From assembly GCA_038521625.1 (NCBI GenBank), contig JBCBKP010000016.1:1-64000 (forward strand): a stretch of 64,000 nucleotides of DNA, read 5' to 3'. The position numbers and the translations under genes are program-made. How positions within the stretch are numbered: position 1 is the first letter of the stretch; every line of letters starts with the position of its first letter. This DNA comes from JBCBKP01 sp038521625. Lineage in GTDB: Bacteria; Planctomycetota; Phycisphaerae; Phycisphaerales; UBA1924. The notes beneath the pieces were generated by a model, which saw nothing but the letters and a program-made list of their open reading frames with translations, was not told where the DNA came from and made no database searches. Shown in pieces: positions 7,734 through 16,971 of the stretch.

Positions 7734-10520
7734 GTGAACGAGTCTGTTCGTCCTGTCTTTGGTCGGTTCGTGCGCGGCGCATGCGTGGCGGCGATGTGCG
7801 TTGGCGGCTTCGTCAGTGCCCAGTCGTTCACGCGCTGGGAAGTGCTCGAGGTCTCGATCAGCGCGCCGGCTTCGGTCGCGGTCGGCGAGGAGGGCTCCGG
7901 CGTCCTCTTCCTCCGCAACGACGGATCGCTGCCGCTGACGATCGAGTCGATCGAGTTCGACCAGTGGAGCCATAACGCGCTCCCGACCGCGGTGCCGCCG
8001 GTCGCGCTCGAGATCTCCTCGCTCCCGGTCCTGCAGCCGGGCGAATCGGTGTCGCTGCCGCTGATCTCGGCGCCGCACGCGTGGGGCTCTTGGGCCGGGC
8101 GTGCGCTCGTGCGCGCCGGCGACGACCTCGGCGCCGTGGTCGACGCGGCGGGCATGGTGTTCTCCGCGACCGTGCTCCCGTACGAGAATGCCTACTGGGT
8201 TGACTTCGACGAGCCCGAGCAGGGCGACGGCTCGCGCGGGAAACCGTTCAACAGCTTCGAGCCGTTCATCTTCGCGTCCGCGGCGCGGAGCTCGGACGGG
8301 TTCGACGGCGTGTCGGTCTTGAGCAACACGGTGCTGCGTCTGCGAGGCAAGGCGGACGCGTTGCAGGGCGAGAGCCTCGACATCGACGACATCAGCAATC
8401 TTGGCATCCTGCCGTGGGCCGACCAGCAGCCGTGGGAGATCGTGGGCACGGTGGACGTGAACCGATTCCCGCGGCAGACCGCGGCCGAGCGGGGCGACGC
8501 CTTCGCCGATGTCTTCAGCTTCGATCTGACGCCGTACTACGACGAGCTCGAGGTCCGCCGCGGTCGTGACCGCGTCGCGTTCTCGCTCGTCACGCGAGGC
8601 TACGAGCTCGAGATGCCGGGCGAGCCGCTCGAGATGACGCGGGTGCCCGAGTGGCAGCCCGGGACCGAGTACAAGGTCGGCGACCCGGTGAAGCCGGTCG
8701 GGGGCGGGATGGGGTACGTCTACCGGGCGTGCCGCGATCACGTCTCGGGCGCCGTCCCGCCGCAGTGGGGCGCGCGGCTCGGGGCGCCGGTCGACGACGC
8801 GGGGCTGCACGTCTGGGACACGCTCTCGCCGACTCTGAACACCGTCGTGGCCAACGACCACTTCGCCGCGCCGATCGCCGGCGGTCTTGCCGAGCTCGCC
8901 GCGAGCGGAGCCGGCTACCAGTTCGACGAGGCGACCAAGACCCTGCACGTCGCGACGCCGACGGGCGTCGCGCCGGGTGAGGGCTCCGAGCCGGAGTGGG
9001 GCGTGCGCCTGCACGGGACCAACAGCGGATTCCCGCTGGACGGGCTCGCGTGGGGTCCGATGATGGTCATCGAGCGCGTCCGCGGCGGCGTCCTCGCCGG
9101 CGGGCGGATGTCGCTCCAGGCCGCCGCGCCCGGTCTGCCGTCACCGCGCACGCTGCAGATGTGGGACATCGAGGACTTCGTCATCCGTGACATGGTCATC
9201 GGCTACTCGGGCGACGACTCGATCGCGATCGTCCGCGGCTCGCCGACCAACGTCGTCGTGCAGGACACGAAGATCATCGCGCCGGGCGCCGACACCGCCG
9301 TCGTCGTGTTCACCGGAGGGCTCGATAACGTCATCGAAGACGTGCGCGTCCGCGACGTCGAGGTCCACACGATCCGCCCGACGGGAATCGGCGGCGGCTA
9401 CGTCTCGCTGAACCAGCCGGGCACGTCGTCGGCGTTCGCGGTGCATCTCGGCGAGGCCGGGGCGCTCGTCCGGAGCGTCCAATTCGAGCGTTGCAAGGTC
9501 GTCGGGTACGGCGTCACGGACGTCGACCGCACGGCGATGCTCGGGTTCAGCCCGCGCGACTTCCTCGAGCCCGACGGGCTGTTCGAGCAGCCCGAGGCGC
9601 ACGCGGTGCGGTTCATCGACTGCGAGGCCTACGCGATCAAGTCGCTCCCGAACATCGCCGGCAGCTTCGAGCGTTGCATCATCCACTTCAGCGCGACGTC
9701 GGCGCGGCTCGGTCAGATCAACGACCCCGGCGCGCTGTTCGTCTCGTCGGTCATCACGTCCGACGTCGTCCCGCCGACCGGCGCGTTCTGGATGAACTCC
9801 GGCCCGATCGTGCTCCGCAACTCAATCATCGACGTGCCGATCCCGCCCAAGGAGCCGGTCTTCGCCGTCGATCTCGGGCTGCAGTTCCGCGGCCCGAACG
9901 CGCCGTCGATCCTGCTCGATCGCTCGGTGATCGACGCGAGCGGGCCCTGGTCCGACGCCGAGGTCCGCCTGGTGGGCGGCAAGTTCACCCAGCGGCCCGC
10001 CCCGGCCGGCAGCGTGCACGTCGACGGCACGGTCGGGCTCCCGCTGGACGCATGGATCGTGGGCATCGGCGACCTCCGGGTCCCGAGCGCATCGCCGAAC
10101 GCGGTCGACAACCTGCTGCCGCTCGGCGAGCACCTCCCCGATTCCACGATCATCGACGGCGTCGATCCGATGCTCGCCTCCGGACCCCTCCTCGACTGCC
10201 TCTCGCTCGTTCCGCCCGACGACGCCCCGGTGCAGTACCTGCGCGCGGGCGAGGCCAACGGCATCGACGGGCTCTTCAACGCCGCGAATACGGGCCACTA
10301 CGGGCCGTTCCAGCGCGGCGCGCCGGGGGCCTGCAACGGCGCGGACCTCGCCCCGCCGTTCGGCGTCCTCTCCGCGAACGACGTCGCCGCGTTCGTACAG
10401 AGCTTTCTTGAGGCCGGCCCGGACGCCGACCTCGCGCCGCCCTACCAGCTCGCCAGCGCACTCGACATCGAGACCTTCGTCTCCATGTATCAACGCGGCT
10501 GCAGCGCCGGCGAGAACTAA
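7734..10520 (+). CDS. Secreted GC-type dockerin-anchored protein with parallel beta-helix-like core
   Basis: The GTG start at 7734 has GGAG six bases upstream (7724-7727) and gives a clean signal peptide ending GFVSAQS; the reading frame is open further upstream but without such support. The 928-residue protein has an N-terminal beta-sandwich-like stretch (ISAPASVAVGEEGSGVLFLRNDG), a carbohydrate-binding-like EWQPGTEYKVGDPVKP segment near residue 310, and from about 480 to 760 a series of short repeats (FVIRDMVIGYSGDDSIAI, VVVQDTKIIAPGADTAVVV) typical of right-handed beta-helix proteins such as pectate lyases. The last 60 residues hold two dockerin-like repeats (ADLAPPFGVLSANDVAAFV and a degenerate second copy), flanked by Cys. 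It is likely extracellular polysaccharide binding or cleavage; no catalytic residues could be assigned. Confidence 0.75.
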   Translation: MNESVRPVFGRFVRGACVAAMCVGGFVSAQSFTRWEVLEVSISAPASVAVGEEGSGVLFLRNDGSLPLTIESIEFDQWSHNALPTAVPPVALEISSLPVLQPGESVSLPLISAPHAWGSWAGRALVRAGDDLGAVVDAAGMVFSATVLPYENAYWVDFDEPEQGDGSRGKPFNSFEPFIFASAARSSDGFDGVSVLSNTVLRLRGKADALQGESLDIDDISNLGILPWADQQPWEIVGTVDVNRFPRQTAAERGDAFADVFSFDLTPYYDELEVRRGRDRVAFSLVTRGYELEMPGEPLEMTRVPEWQPGTEYKVGDPVKPVGGGMGYVYRACRDHVSGAVPPQWGARLGAPVDDAGLHVWDTLSPTLNTVVANDHFAAPIAGGLAELAASGAGYQFDEATKTLHVATPTGVAPGEGSEPEWGVRLHGTNSGFPLDGLAWGPMMVIERVRGGVLAGGRMSLQAAAPGLPSPRTLQMWDIEDFVIRDMVIGYSGDDSIAIVRGSPTNVVVQDTKIIAPGADTAVVVFTGGLDNVIEDVRVRDVEVHTIRPTGIGGGYVSLNQPGTSSAFAVHLGEAGALVRSVQFERCKVVGYGVTDVDRTAMLGFSPRDFLEPDGLFEQPEAHAVRFIDCEAYAIKSLPNIAGSFERCIIHFSATSARLGQINDPGALFVSSVITSDVVPPTGAFWMNSGPIVLRNSIIDVPIPPKEPVFAVDLGLQFRGPNAPSILLDRSVIDASGPWSDAEVRLVGGKFTQRPAPAGSVHVDGTVGLPLDAWIVGIGDLRVPSASPNAVDNLLPLGEHLPDSTIIDGVDPMLASGPLLDCLSLVPPDDAPVQYLRAGEANGIDGLFNAANTGHYGPFQRGAPGACNGADLAPPFGVLSANDVAAFVQSFLEAGPDADLAPPYQLASALDIETFVSMYQRGCSAGEN

Positions 10521-10546
10521 GCCCCCCGGGCGCGTGCGCCGAGCGT

Positions 10547-11104
10547 TCAGTCGGCGTCGTACTCCGCCGGGATCGGAGTGCGCGGTGTCTCCTGGCACCA
10601 GGCGATCGAGATCACCTTCCAGGGCCGCTCCGTGTCCGAGAGATCTCGGCCCAGCTGGATACTGTTGATCCCGCGCATGAACACCTCGCCGTCCTCCGTC
10701 CGCTTCGCCGCGTACGTGCTGAAGGAGTGCGCGAGCGTGCCGTAGATCTCGACCTCCGACGCGATCTCCAGCTCGAAGAATCCGTCGCGCTCGAGGATCG
10801 GGCCCGACCGCTCGATGTAGTCCTCCACGTTCAGGCGCAGGGGCAGCGCCCGCCGCGAACCTTCGGGCGGGACCACCGACATGATCGCGTCGTCGTGGAA
10901 CAGCGAACGCATCCGGTCCCAGTCGCGGGCCTCGCCCGCCGGGCCCGAGATCACGTCGTAGAGGGCGTCGATCGTGTCCTGCACGCCGGCCCGCTCGGCG
11001 CGGGCGCCGGCGTGCTCCGCCGCGGCGAATCCGAGGCCGGTGGCGATCAGCGCGGCGCCGGCGAGACCGGCTGCGAGCGTGGCGGGACGTCTGGCGAATG
11101 GCAT
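10547..11104 (-). CDS. Secreted NTF2/SnoaL-like protein
   Basis: This is a 185-residue protein with an N-terminal Arg-rich signal peptide (AGLAGAALIATGLGFAAAEHAGA). It is followed by a single NTF2-like cone-fold domain: GVQDTIDALYDVISGPAGEA, then WDRMRSLFHDDAIMSVVPP, and a final sheet strand PWKVISIAWCQE. The family includes many small-molecule isomerase-like or binding proteins without assigned activity. The start is supported by AAGGAG seven bases upstream. It converges on the dockerin gene with a 26-base gap and lies just downstream of ffh on the same strand. Confidence 0.75.
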   Translation of the reverse strand: MPFARRPATLAAGLAGAALIATGLGFAAAEHAGARAERAGVQDTIDALYDVISGPAGEARDWDRMRSLFHDDAIMSVVPPEGSRRALPLRLNVEDYIERSGPILERDGFFELEIASEVEIYGTLAHSFSTYAAKRTEDGEVFMRGINSIQLGRDLSDTERPWKVISIAWCQETPRTPIPAEYDAD

Positions 11105-11192
11105 GGTGATCTCCTTGGGTGCGACCGCGCCGTGGATGCGCCGGGGCGGCCGTCCCGTCGCGGGCGACCCTCGGGAGGGCGTGGGAGCCGGC

Positions 11193-12701
11193 TCAGCGCC
11201 GTTTCTTCCGCTTCTTGACGCCGCGGGGCTTGGACTTGGTCGACCCTCTCGCGCCCAGGCCGGGCATGCCCATGCCGCCGGGCATCCCGCCCGACATGGC
11301 CCTGGTCGCCGCCATCCGCCCGCCGGCCGACATCCCCGCCATCTGCTTGGTCAGCTTGTTGACGGCGTCGAACTGCTTGACGAGCTGGCCGACGTCCTTG
11401 GCCTCGCTGCCGCTGCCGCCGGCGATGCGGCGCCGGCGCGACGGGTTGATGGTGCCGGGCTTCTTGCGTTCCTCGGGCGTCATCGACTGGATCATCGCCT
11501 CGACGCGGGTCATCTGGCTCTCGTCGACGTCGGCGTCCTTGAGGGCCTGCCCGACGCCCGGCAGCATGCCGAGCAGCTGCTTCATCGGGCCCATCCGTCG
11601 CATCATCCGGAGCTGCTTGAGGAAGTCGTCCATCCCGAGCTCGCCCCGGGCCATCTTCTCCTGCAGCTTCTCCGCCTCCTCCTCGCTGACCTGCTCCTGG
11701 GCCCGCTCGACGAGGCTGACGACGTCGCCCATGCCGAGGATCCGCCCGGCCATCCGCTGGGGGTGGAACGGCTCGATCGCGTCGGCCTTCTCGCCCGTGC
11801 CGATGTACCGGATCGGCGCGCCGGTGACGGCCTTGACCGACAGCGCCGCGCCGCCGCGGGTGTCGCTGTCGAACTTGGTCAGGATCACGCCGTCGACGCT
11901 GAGCCGCTCGTGGAACGCCTTCGCCGAGTTGACCGCGTCCTGGCCGGTCATGGCGTCCACGACGAGAAAGATGTGGTGCGGCTGGAGCGACATGTTGACG
12001 AGGTTCAGCTCGCCCATCAGCTCGTCGTTGACGTGCAGCCGCCCCGCGGTGTCGAGGATGAGCACGTCGACGCCCTTGTCGCGTGCGGCCTTGAGCGCCC
12101 GCTCGCAGACGCCGACCGCGACGTTCACGGCCTTGCCGTACTCCGCCGACTTGTCCGGCTCGCCGTAGAAGTGGATCTGCGCCGGCCCGCCGACGGTCTC
12201 GTCGGCCGTCTGCGCGACGATCTCGAGCTGCTCGACCGCGGCGGGGCGCTGCAGGTCGGCGGCGCAGAGCATGACGCTCCGCCCTCGCTTCTTGAGGTAT
12301 CCGGCGAGCTTGCCGCAGGTCGTCGTCTTGCCGCTGCCCTGAAGGCCGCACATCATCACGACGGTCGGGCCCGGGCTGACCCGCATGATGCCCGAGTCGC
12401 CGGTCGATGGCGCTTCGTTCGGGTCGGCGTCCGGATCGCCGCCGAGCAGCGCGACGAGCCTGCGGTGGACGACGCCGATCATCTCCTGGCCCGGCTTGAG
12501 GCTCTTCGTGACCTCGCGCCCGATGGCCTCATCCACGACCTCGTCGCAGAACCGCTGGACGACGTCGTAGTGGACGTCCGCCTCGAGCAGCGCGGTCCGC
12601 ACCTCGTCCATCGCCTCGCGGACGTTCGATTCGGAGATCGTGCCCTTGCCGCTGAGCTTCTTGAAGGCCCCGTTCAGGCTGTCTGTGATGCGGTCGAACA
12701 T
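11193..12701 (-). CDS. ffh: Signal recognition particle protein Ffh
   Basis: This is the SRP54-type GTPase that targets membrane and secreted proteins co-translationally together with 4.5S RNA and FtsY. The N domain begins MFDRITDSLNGAF, which fixes the start at 12701; longer in-frame starts add 5-22 residues not seen in homologues. An acidic linker (DPDADPNEAPSTGDSG) precedes the G domain with P-loop GLQGSGKTTT near residue 115, DTAGRL and TKFDSDTRGG. The M domain carries the RNA-binding RRRRIAGGSGS and ends in a Met/Gly-rich and then very basic tail. At 502 residues it is slightly longer than E. coli Ffh. No rpsP or trmD neighbour is present. Confidence 0.96.
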   Translation of the reverse strand: MFDRITDSLNGAFKKLSGKGTISESNVREAMDEVRTALLEADVHYDVVQRFCDEVVDEAIGREVTKSLKPGQEMIGVVHRRLVALLGGDPDADPNEAPSTGDSGIMRVSPGPTVVMMCGLQGSGKTTTCGKLAGYLKKRGRSVMLCAADLQRPAAVEQLEIVAQTADETVGGPAQIHFYGEPDKSAEYGKAVNVAVGVCERALKAARDKGVDVLILDTAGRLHVNDELMGELNLVNMSLQPHHIFLVVDAMTGQDAVNSAKAFHERLSVDGVILTKFDSDTRGGAALSVKAVTGAPIRYIGTGEKADAIEPFHPQRMAGRILGMGDVVSLVERAQEQVSEEEAEKLQEKMARGELGMDDFLKQLRMMRRMGPMKQLLGMLPGVGQALKDADVDESQMTRVEAMIQSMTPEERKKPGTINPSRRRRIAGGSGSEAKDVGQLVKQFDAVNKLTKQMAGMSAGGRMAATRAMSGGMPGGMGMPGLGARGSTKSKPRGVKKRKKRR

Positions 12702-12780
12702 GTGGACCCGCAGCATAGGTCGGATCCCGCCACGCTCGGAATCGGCGGCCCCCGCGCTGGCGGGCACCGCCGGGGATCGA

Positions 12781-13149
12781 TCAGGCCGGCACCGCCGACG
12801 GCTCGGGCTTCGAGAGCGCGATCACGGTGGCGACCGCCGCGCCGTTGGCCCAGTAGTACCAGGCGTCGATCCCCTCGAACCCCAGCGCGAAGGGGGCCGC
12901 GAGGAACGTGACGCCGACGAGCGCGTCCACGCCGACGTGGAGCTTGTAGGGCAGCACGCGGATCAGGCCGGTCTTGTGGTCGGTCAGGATCGTGAGCAGC
13001 AGGGCGGCGACGCCCGTGCCGACGCTGAGCCACAGGGCGATCGGGCTCGATTCCCCCAGCCCGAGCAGGAACGGGGCCGCCATCAGCACGGCGGCGACGG
13101 GGTAATCGAGGTACGAGTGCAGCGTCTTGGTGACGAATCGCGGGTCCAT
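12781..13149 (-). CDS. SPW-repeat-like four-helix membrane protein
   Basis: This is a 122-residue protein of two similar halves. Each half has two membrane segments and a short loop: YPVAAVLMAAPFLLGLGE...LSVGTGVAALLLTIL and DALVGVTFLAAPFALGFEG...ANGAAVATVIAL. This is the SPW repeat layout, although the signature S-P-W is replaced by APF in both halves. GGAG upstream of the ATG supports the start. It lies 79 bases upstream of ffh on the same strand. The role is unknown in all organisms known to me. Confidence 0.6.
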   Translation of the reverse strand: MDPRFVTKTLHSYLDYPVAAVLMAAPFLLGLGESSPIALWLSVGTGVAALLLTILTDHKTGLIRVLPYKLHVGVDALVGVTFLAAPFALGFEGIDAWYYWANGAAVATVIALSKPEPSAVPA

Positions 13150-13513
13150 GGAAGTTCTCCGGTGAGTCGGTCTGTGCTTCGGGCCGGCCGCGAGACCGCC
13201 GCGCCGCGCGAACGCTCGCGCGTATCGCAGCGGTCACGGCCGCGACCGTGCTTCGGTGGATGTGAGGGGGGGGAGGGCGAGTTCGCGGGGCGCGCAGTGC
13301 CCGCGCGACGTCCGGCGCCGACTCAGTAGAGCGAGAGACCCGTGCCGTCCAGAGCGGCCTGCATCGCGTCGCGGCGATCTCGACGATCGCGGCGGAGGGC
13401 GGGCTGGCGGGCGTCCGGCGGCATGCCCGTCGAACCGCCGCGGATCGCGGGGTATTCCGCCGCGCCGCGTCGGATCCGGCGTACGCTGGAAGAGGAAACG
13501 CACGGAGACGACG
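13150..13513. other. Intergenic region between divergent genes
   Basis: This 364-base gap separates the SPW-like gene (minus) from an aminotransferase gene (plus). It is extremely GC-rich and holds no recognisable RNA gene or repeat. The only short frame of note is a 33-codon minus-strand ATG frame ending near 13327 (tail ALDGTGLSLY), which I cannot support as a gene. The aminotransferase ribosome-binding site (GGAG at 13504-13507) lies at its right end. Confidence 0.5.
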
Positions 13514-14653
13514 ATGCGCGAACCGCGGTTCCGGCCCAGCGAGATCCTGAGCCTCCTCGACCATCACCCGACGCACAACCTGGGCGAGTCGACCAGCTTC
13601 GACCTGACCTACGCCGATCTGCTCGACGACGCCACGCTCGCCCGCCTCCGAGAGACGCCGGTCGCGTACGGCTCGAGCCTCGGGCTCCCCGAGCTCCGCC
13701 AGCGGATCGGCCGAAACCTCGGGATCGAGCCGGACCGCCTGATCCTGCTGAGCGGCGCGGGCCTCGGCCTGTTCCTCGCGGGTCTCGAGCTCGTCCGCCC
13801 GGGCGACGAGGCCCTCGTCTGCACGCCCTGCTTCCCGCCGTCTCTCGAGGGCCTGCGCGCCGGCGGCGGCGAGGTCCGGACCCGCTCGCTCCGCTTCGAC
13901 GAGGGCTACGCGGTCGACGTCGGGCGCCTGCTCGCCGATGTCACCGACCGCACGACGCTCGTCAGCCTGGCCTCGCCCCAGAACCCCTCGGGCGTCTCGG
14001 TCCCGCGCGCGTCGGTCACCGACCTCGCCGAGGGGCTCGCGAAGCGGAATCCCCGCGCGTTCCTGATTGTGGACGAGACGTACCGCGAGGCGGCCATCGA
14101 GCGCGAGATCGAGCCGAGCGTCGCCGGGCTCGCGCCGAACATCATCACTGCCGCCTCGCTATCCAAGGCCCACGGGGCGCCCGGTCTTCGCGTGGGATGG
14201 GCGACGACGCACTCGCGCGAGCTGCTCGCCCGGCTGAAGCAGGGCAAGCTCAATACCGCGAACACACTCCCGATCGCCGACGAGATCATGGCGCTGGCCG
14301 TGCTCGACCGATCGGACAAGATCCTCGGAGAGCGCCGGGCGTTGCTGCTCGACAACCTCGAGCGGCTCGCCATCTTCGCCGAAGAGCACGCCGGCCTGAT
14401 CGACTGGATCCGACCGGACGCGGGGGCGCTCAGCTGCGCGCGCCTCACGGAGCGGGCGTTCGACGACGGCGCGGTCACGAGGTTCCATCGCTGCCAGTCC
14501 GAGCACGACCTGATGGTCGCCGACGGGCGCTGGTTCCACGAGACCGCCCGGGTGATCCGCATCGGCTTCGGCATGCAGCGCGGGGCCGAGTTCGACGAGG
14601 CGCTCGGCGCGCTCGCCGCGGCCCTGCACGACGCGGCCTCCGCGGTCGCTTAG
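13514..14653 (+). CDS. Class I/II pyridoxal-phosphate aminotransferase
   Basis: This is a fold type I PLP enzyme of 379 residues. The start ATG follows GGAG at six bases. The substrate-binding N-terminus contains YGSSLGLPELRQRI, the typical 'Y-x-x-xGxxxLR' segment. ASPQNPSG gives the cofactor-contacting Asn, IVDETYRE the Asp that pairs with the PLP ring nitrogen, and SLSKAHGAPGLRVGWA the Schiff-base Lys near residue 220. A C-terminal Arg (VIRIGFG) fits the carboxylate-binding position. The substrate is unknown; a histidinol-phosphate or capreomycidine-synthase-like subgroup is possible. Its stop overlaps that of polX by four bases, tail to tail. Confidence 0.85.
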   Translation: MREPRFRPSEILSLLDHHPTHNLGESTSFDLTYADLLDDATLARLRETPVAYGSSLGLPELRQRIGRNLGIEPDRLILLSGAGLGLFLAGLELVRPGDEALVCTPCFPPSLEGLRAGGGEVRTRSLRFDEGYAVDVGRLLADVTDRTTLVSLASPQNPSGVSVPRASVTDLAEGLAKRNPRAFLIVDETYREAAIEREIEPSVAGLAPNIITAASLSKAHGAPGLRVGWATTHSRELLARLKQGKLNTANTLPIADEIMALAVLDRSDKILGERRALLLDNLERLAIFAEEHAGLIDWIRPDAGALSCARLTERAFDDGAVTRFHRCQSEHDLMVADGRWFHETARVIRIGFGMQRGAEFDEALGALAAALHDAASAVA

Positions 14654-16446
14654 CGCTTGGATCGCAGCCAGGCGTGCAGCTCGGCCTCGGGCCAGCAGTT
14701 GATGCACCGTTCGCTCGTCAGCCCGCCCCGGCGCGCGGTCAGCACGCCGTAGCGGAGGTTGTCGAAGTCCTCGGGCGCGTGGACGTCGCAGTCGATGGCA
14801 ATCAGGGCGCCCGCCTCGACCGCCGCCGCGACGTGCGTGTCCCGCAGGTCCAGCCGGAGCCAGTGCGCGTTGACCTCGAGCGCGGTGTCGTGCTCGACCG
14901 CCGCCGCGATGATCTCGTCCATCGCCGGCTCGAGCCCGCCGCGCCGCGAGATGATCCGCCCGGTCGGATGCCCGATGATGTGCACCATGGGGTGCTCGAT
15001 CGCCCGCAGCAGACGCCGAGTGGCCGTCTTCGTGTCTTGGGTCAGCGCGGCGTGCGGGCTCGCGACGACCACGTCGAGTTCCGCCAGCACCTCGTCGGTG
15101 TAGTCGAGGTCGCCGTCCTTCAGGATGTCAACCTCTGACCCGGCCAGCACGGAGATCCCATCGATCTCCAGGGCCTCGATCGCCGCCCGCTGCTCGCGCA
15201 GCCGCTCGACGCTCAGCCCGTTCGCCTGCACGGAGCTCCGGCTGTGGTCGGTGACCGCGAGCGTGTGGAACCCGCGGTCTCTCGCCCGGCTGGCGAGCTC
15301 GTCCAGCTCCATCCGACCGTCGCTCGCCGTCGTGTGGGCGTGCAGCTCGGCGCGGACGTCATCCAGCTCGATCAGCCGTGGCGTCTCGCCGAGCTCGAGC
15401 TCGCCGCGGTCCTCGCGAAGCTCGGGCGGCACCCAGGCGAGCTCCAGCGCCCGGTAGATCGACTCCTCGCTCGCGCCGGCGACCGGCGTGGCGCCGCGGC
15501 TCTGCGGCGGCTCGCCCGACCTCCGCTCCGCCTCGGACTCCTCGAACAGCCCGTACTCGTTCAGCGTCATGCCCCGAGCGATGGCTCGCTCCCGCATCTT
15601 CACGTTGTGCGCCTTGCTGCCGGTGAAGTACATCAGCGCTGCGCCCCAGGACGCATCCTCGACCGTCCGGAGGTCGACCTGCACGCTCGCGTCCTCTTCG
15701 AGGATCCCGCGCCAACGCCCGGCGTCGGTCGGGATCGTCACGCGCACGCTCGTCTTCCGATCGCCCGAGCCGATCACCTGCAGCACGCCCGGCGCCTCGC
15801 GCAGCGCCGCGTGGGCCGCGGCCGGCTCGTCCGTCGCCGCCAGGATGTCGATGTCGCCGATCGTCTCACGCCCGCGGCGCAGCGAACCGGCAAAGGCGGC
15901 GCGCGTGACCGATCCCACGCCCTCGACGAGCCCGACCAGCCGCTCGGCGATCGGCATCGCCAGCCCGAGGTGCAGCCGCCCGCCCGCCCTCTCGGCGAAC
16001 CGCAGGCTCTCGCGGATCTTCTCGACCGACTTCTTGCCCATGCCCTTGAGCGACGCGATCGCCTCGCCGTCGAGCTCTCTCTTCAGCGATTCAAGGTCGG
16101 TCACGCCGAGCTGCTCCCAGAGGAGCTTCAGAGTCTTGGGCCCCAGGCCGGAGATTCCCAGGAGCGGCGGGAGCCCCTCGGGCACGCTCGACTCGAGCTC
16201 GTCGAGCTCGCGGATGGTGCCGGTCTCGGCGAACTCGCCGATCTTCTCGGCGGTGCTCTTGCCTACGCCGTCCAGTTCCGCCAGCTTCGCCGCGTCGCCC
16301 GCGATCGCCCCGAGATCGGTCGCGTGGTCGCCGATCACGCGCGCCGCCTTCGAGTACGCGTTGACCCGGAAGCGGCTCTCGCCGAGCAACTCGAGGATGC
16401 TTGCGGCGCGTTCGAACCGCGCGGCGACTTCGGCGTTGAATCCCAT
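14650..16446 (-). CDS. polX: DNA polymerase X with PHP domain
   Basis: This is a bacterial family X DNA polymerase/3'-5' exonuclease used in gap repair. The polymerase half has the 8-kDa and fingers region with two helix-hairpin-helix motifs (AELDGVGKSTAEKIGEF, LKGMGKKSVEKIRES) and the palm catalytic pair in GDIDILAA, with a further Asp in VQVDLRTVED. The PHP half begins near residue 345 with ELHAHTTASDGRM and continues with AVTDHS, GSEVDIL, ASPHAAL, IGHPTGR and DCDVHAPEDF, so the metal ligands of the PHP site are all visible. The 598-residue length is normal for two-domain PolX. No extra domain is seen. Confidence 0.95.
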   Translation of the reverse strand: MGFNAEVAARFERAASILELLGESRFRVNAYSKAARVIGDHATDLGAIAGDAAKLAELDGVGKSTAEKIGEFAETGTIRELDELESSVPEGLPPLLGISGLGPKTLKLLWEQLGVTDLESLKRELDGEAIASLKGMGKKSVEKIRESLRFAERAGGRLHLGLAMPIAERLVGLVEGVGSVTRAAFAGSLRRGRETIGDIDILAATDEPAAAHAALREAPGVLQVIGSGDRKTSVRVTIPTDAGRWRGILEEDASVQVDLRTVEDASWGAALMYFTGSKAHNVKMRERAIARGMTLNEYGLFEESEAERRSGEPPQSRGATPVAGASEESIYRALELAWVPPELREDRGELELGETPRLIELDDVRAELHAHTTASDGRMELDELASRARDRGFHTLAVTDHSRSSVQANGLSVERLREQRAAIEALEIDGISVLAGSEVDILKDGDLDYTDEVLAELDVVVASPHAALTQDTKTATRRLLRAIEHPMVHIIGHPTGRIISRRGGLEPAMDEIIAAAVEHDTALEVNAHWLRLDLRDTHVAAAVEAGALIAIDCDVHAPEDFDNLRYGVLTARRGGLTSERCINCWPEAELHAWLRSKR

Positions 16447-16482
16447 GCCGGAGCCTACGTGGCCGCTCGCTCGATCGCCTTC

Positions 16483-16860
16483 TCAGTCCGCGTCGGTCCC
16501 GTCGGGCTGACGATCCGGGACCATCGACTCGGCGTTCCGCTCAAGGCGACCGACCCGATCGATCATGGAATCGACGGACTCCGACATCGCTCTCAAGAGC
16601 TCGGTGGCGTTGGCGTTGCCGAGAACCTCGTCGCGAACCTCGGTCCGGCGCATCGGACCGTGCCCGGTCAGGAGCCAGTCGGGGTTCAGGCCGAACGCGC
16701 CGCAAAGCCCCGCGAGAAAGTCCACGCTGGGCGTCTGGCCGGACATGTAGCGCCGAACCGTCTCAGGGTGCGTGCCCGTGAGCTGGCCGAGGCGTCGGTA
16801 GGTCGTCTGTTGCGTGGCCAGTCGCAGCCGGCCGTGGAGCGGTGAAGGTTCGGATGACAT
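16483..16860 (-). CDS. CI-like helix-turn-helix transcriptional regulator
   Basis: This is a 125-residue protein with a Cro/CI-type DNA-binding domain (residues 15-70). RRLGQLTGTHPETVRRYMSG forms the turn-helix unit and the domain ends AGLCGAFGLNPDWLLTGHG, the classic end of the phage CI N-terminal domain. The C-terminal 50 residues (LLRAMSESVDSMIDRVGRLER) form a probable coiled coil for dimerisation; no peptidase domain is present. The start codon lies inside a CATAC-N5-GTATG palindrome, and the gene has an almost leaderless layout. It lies between polX and recG but is probably a separate transcript. Confidence 0.75.
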   Translation of the reverse strand: MSSEPSPLHGRLRLATQQTTYRRLGQLTGTHPETVRRYMSGQTPSVDFLAGLCGAFGLNPDWLLTGHGPMRRTEVRDEVLGNANATELLRAMSESVDSMIDRVGRLERNAESMVPDRQPDGTDAD

Positions 16861-16907
16861 ACCTGAAGTATGCCAGAGATATCACCGGGCGTTGCGAGAA
16901 CTTGCAA
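16858..16907 (-). promoter_or_regulatory. Promoter and overlapping operator of the HTH regulator
   Basis: On the minus strand a -35 box TTGCAA (16902-16907) is separated by exactly 17 bases from a -10 box TGATAT (16879-16884). The expected transcription start then falls at about 16872. That is the edge of the perfect inverted repeat CATAC-N5-GTATG (16858-16872), whose last three bases are the ATG start codon. A dimeric repressor bound there would cover the transcription start, so negative autoregulation is the simple reading. The box matches are seen in the sequence; the binding is inference. Confidence 0.55.
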
Positions 16908-16971
16908 ACAATCGAATATCGGACGGATTCATGGGTGAAACTGAGTCGTCCCCACGCGGTTGCTCGGGCGG

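Noticed and set aside
5651..8155. 834-codon open frame on the minus strand
   Set aside because: It is antisense to the Minf_1886, AI-2E and dockerin genes. Its translation is dominated by Arg, Pro and Ser as expected from GC-rich shadow frames, and no domain is visible.
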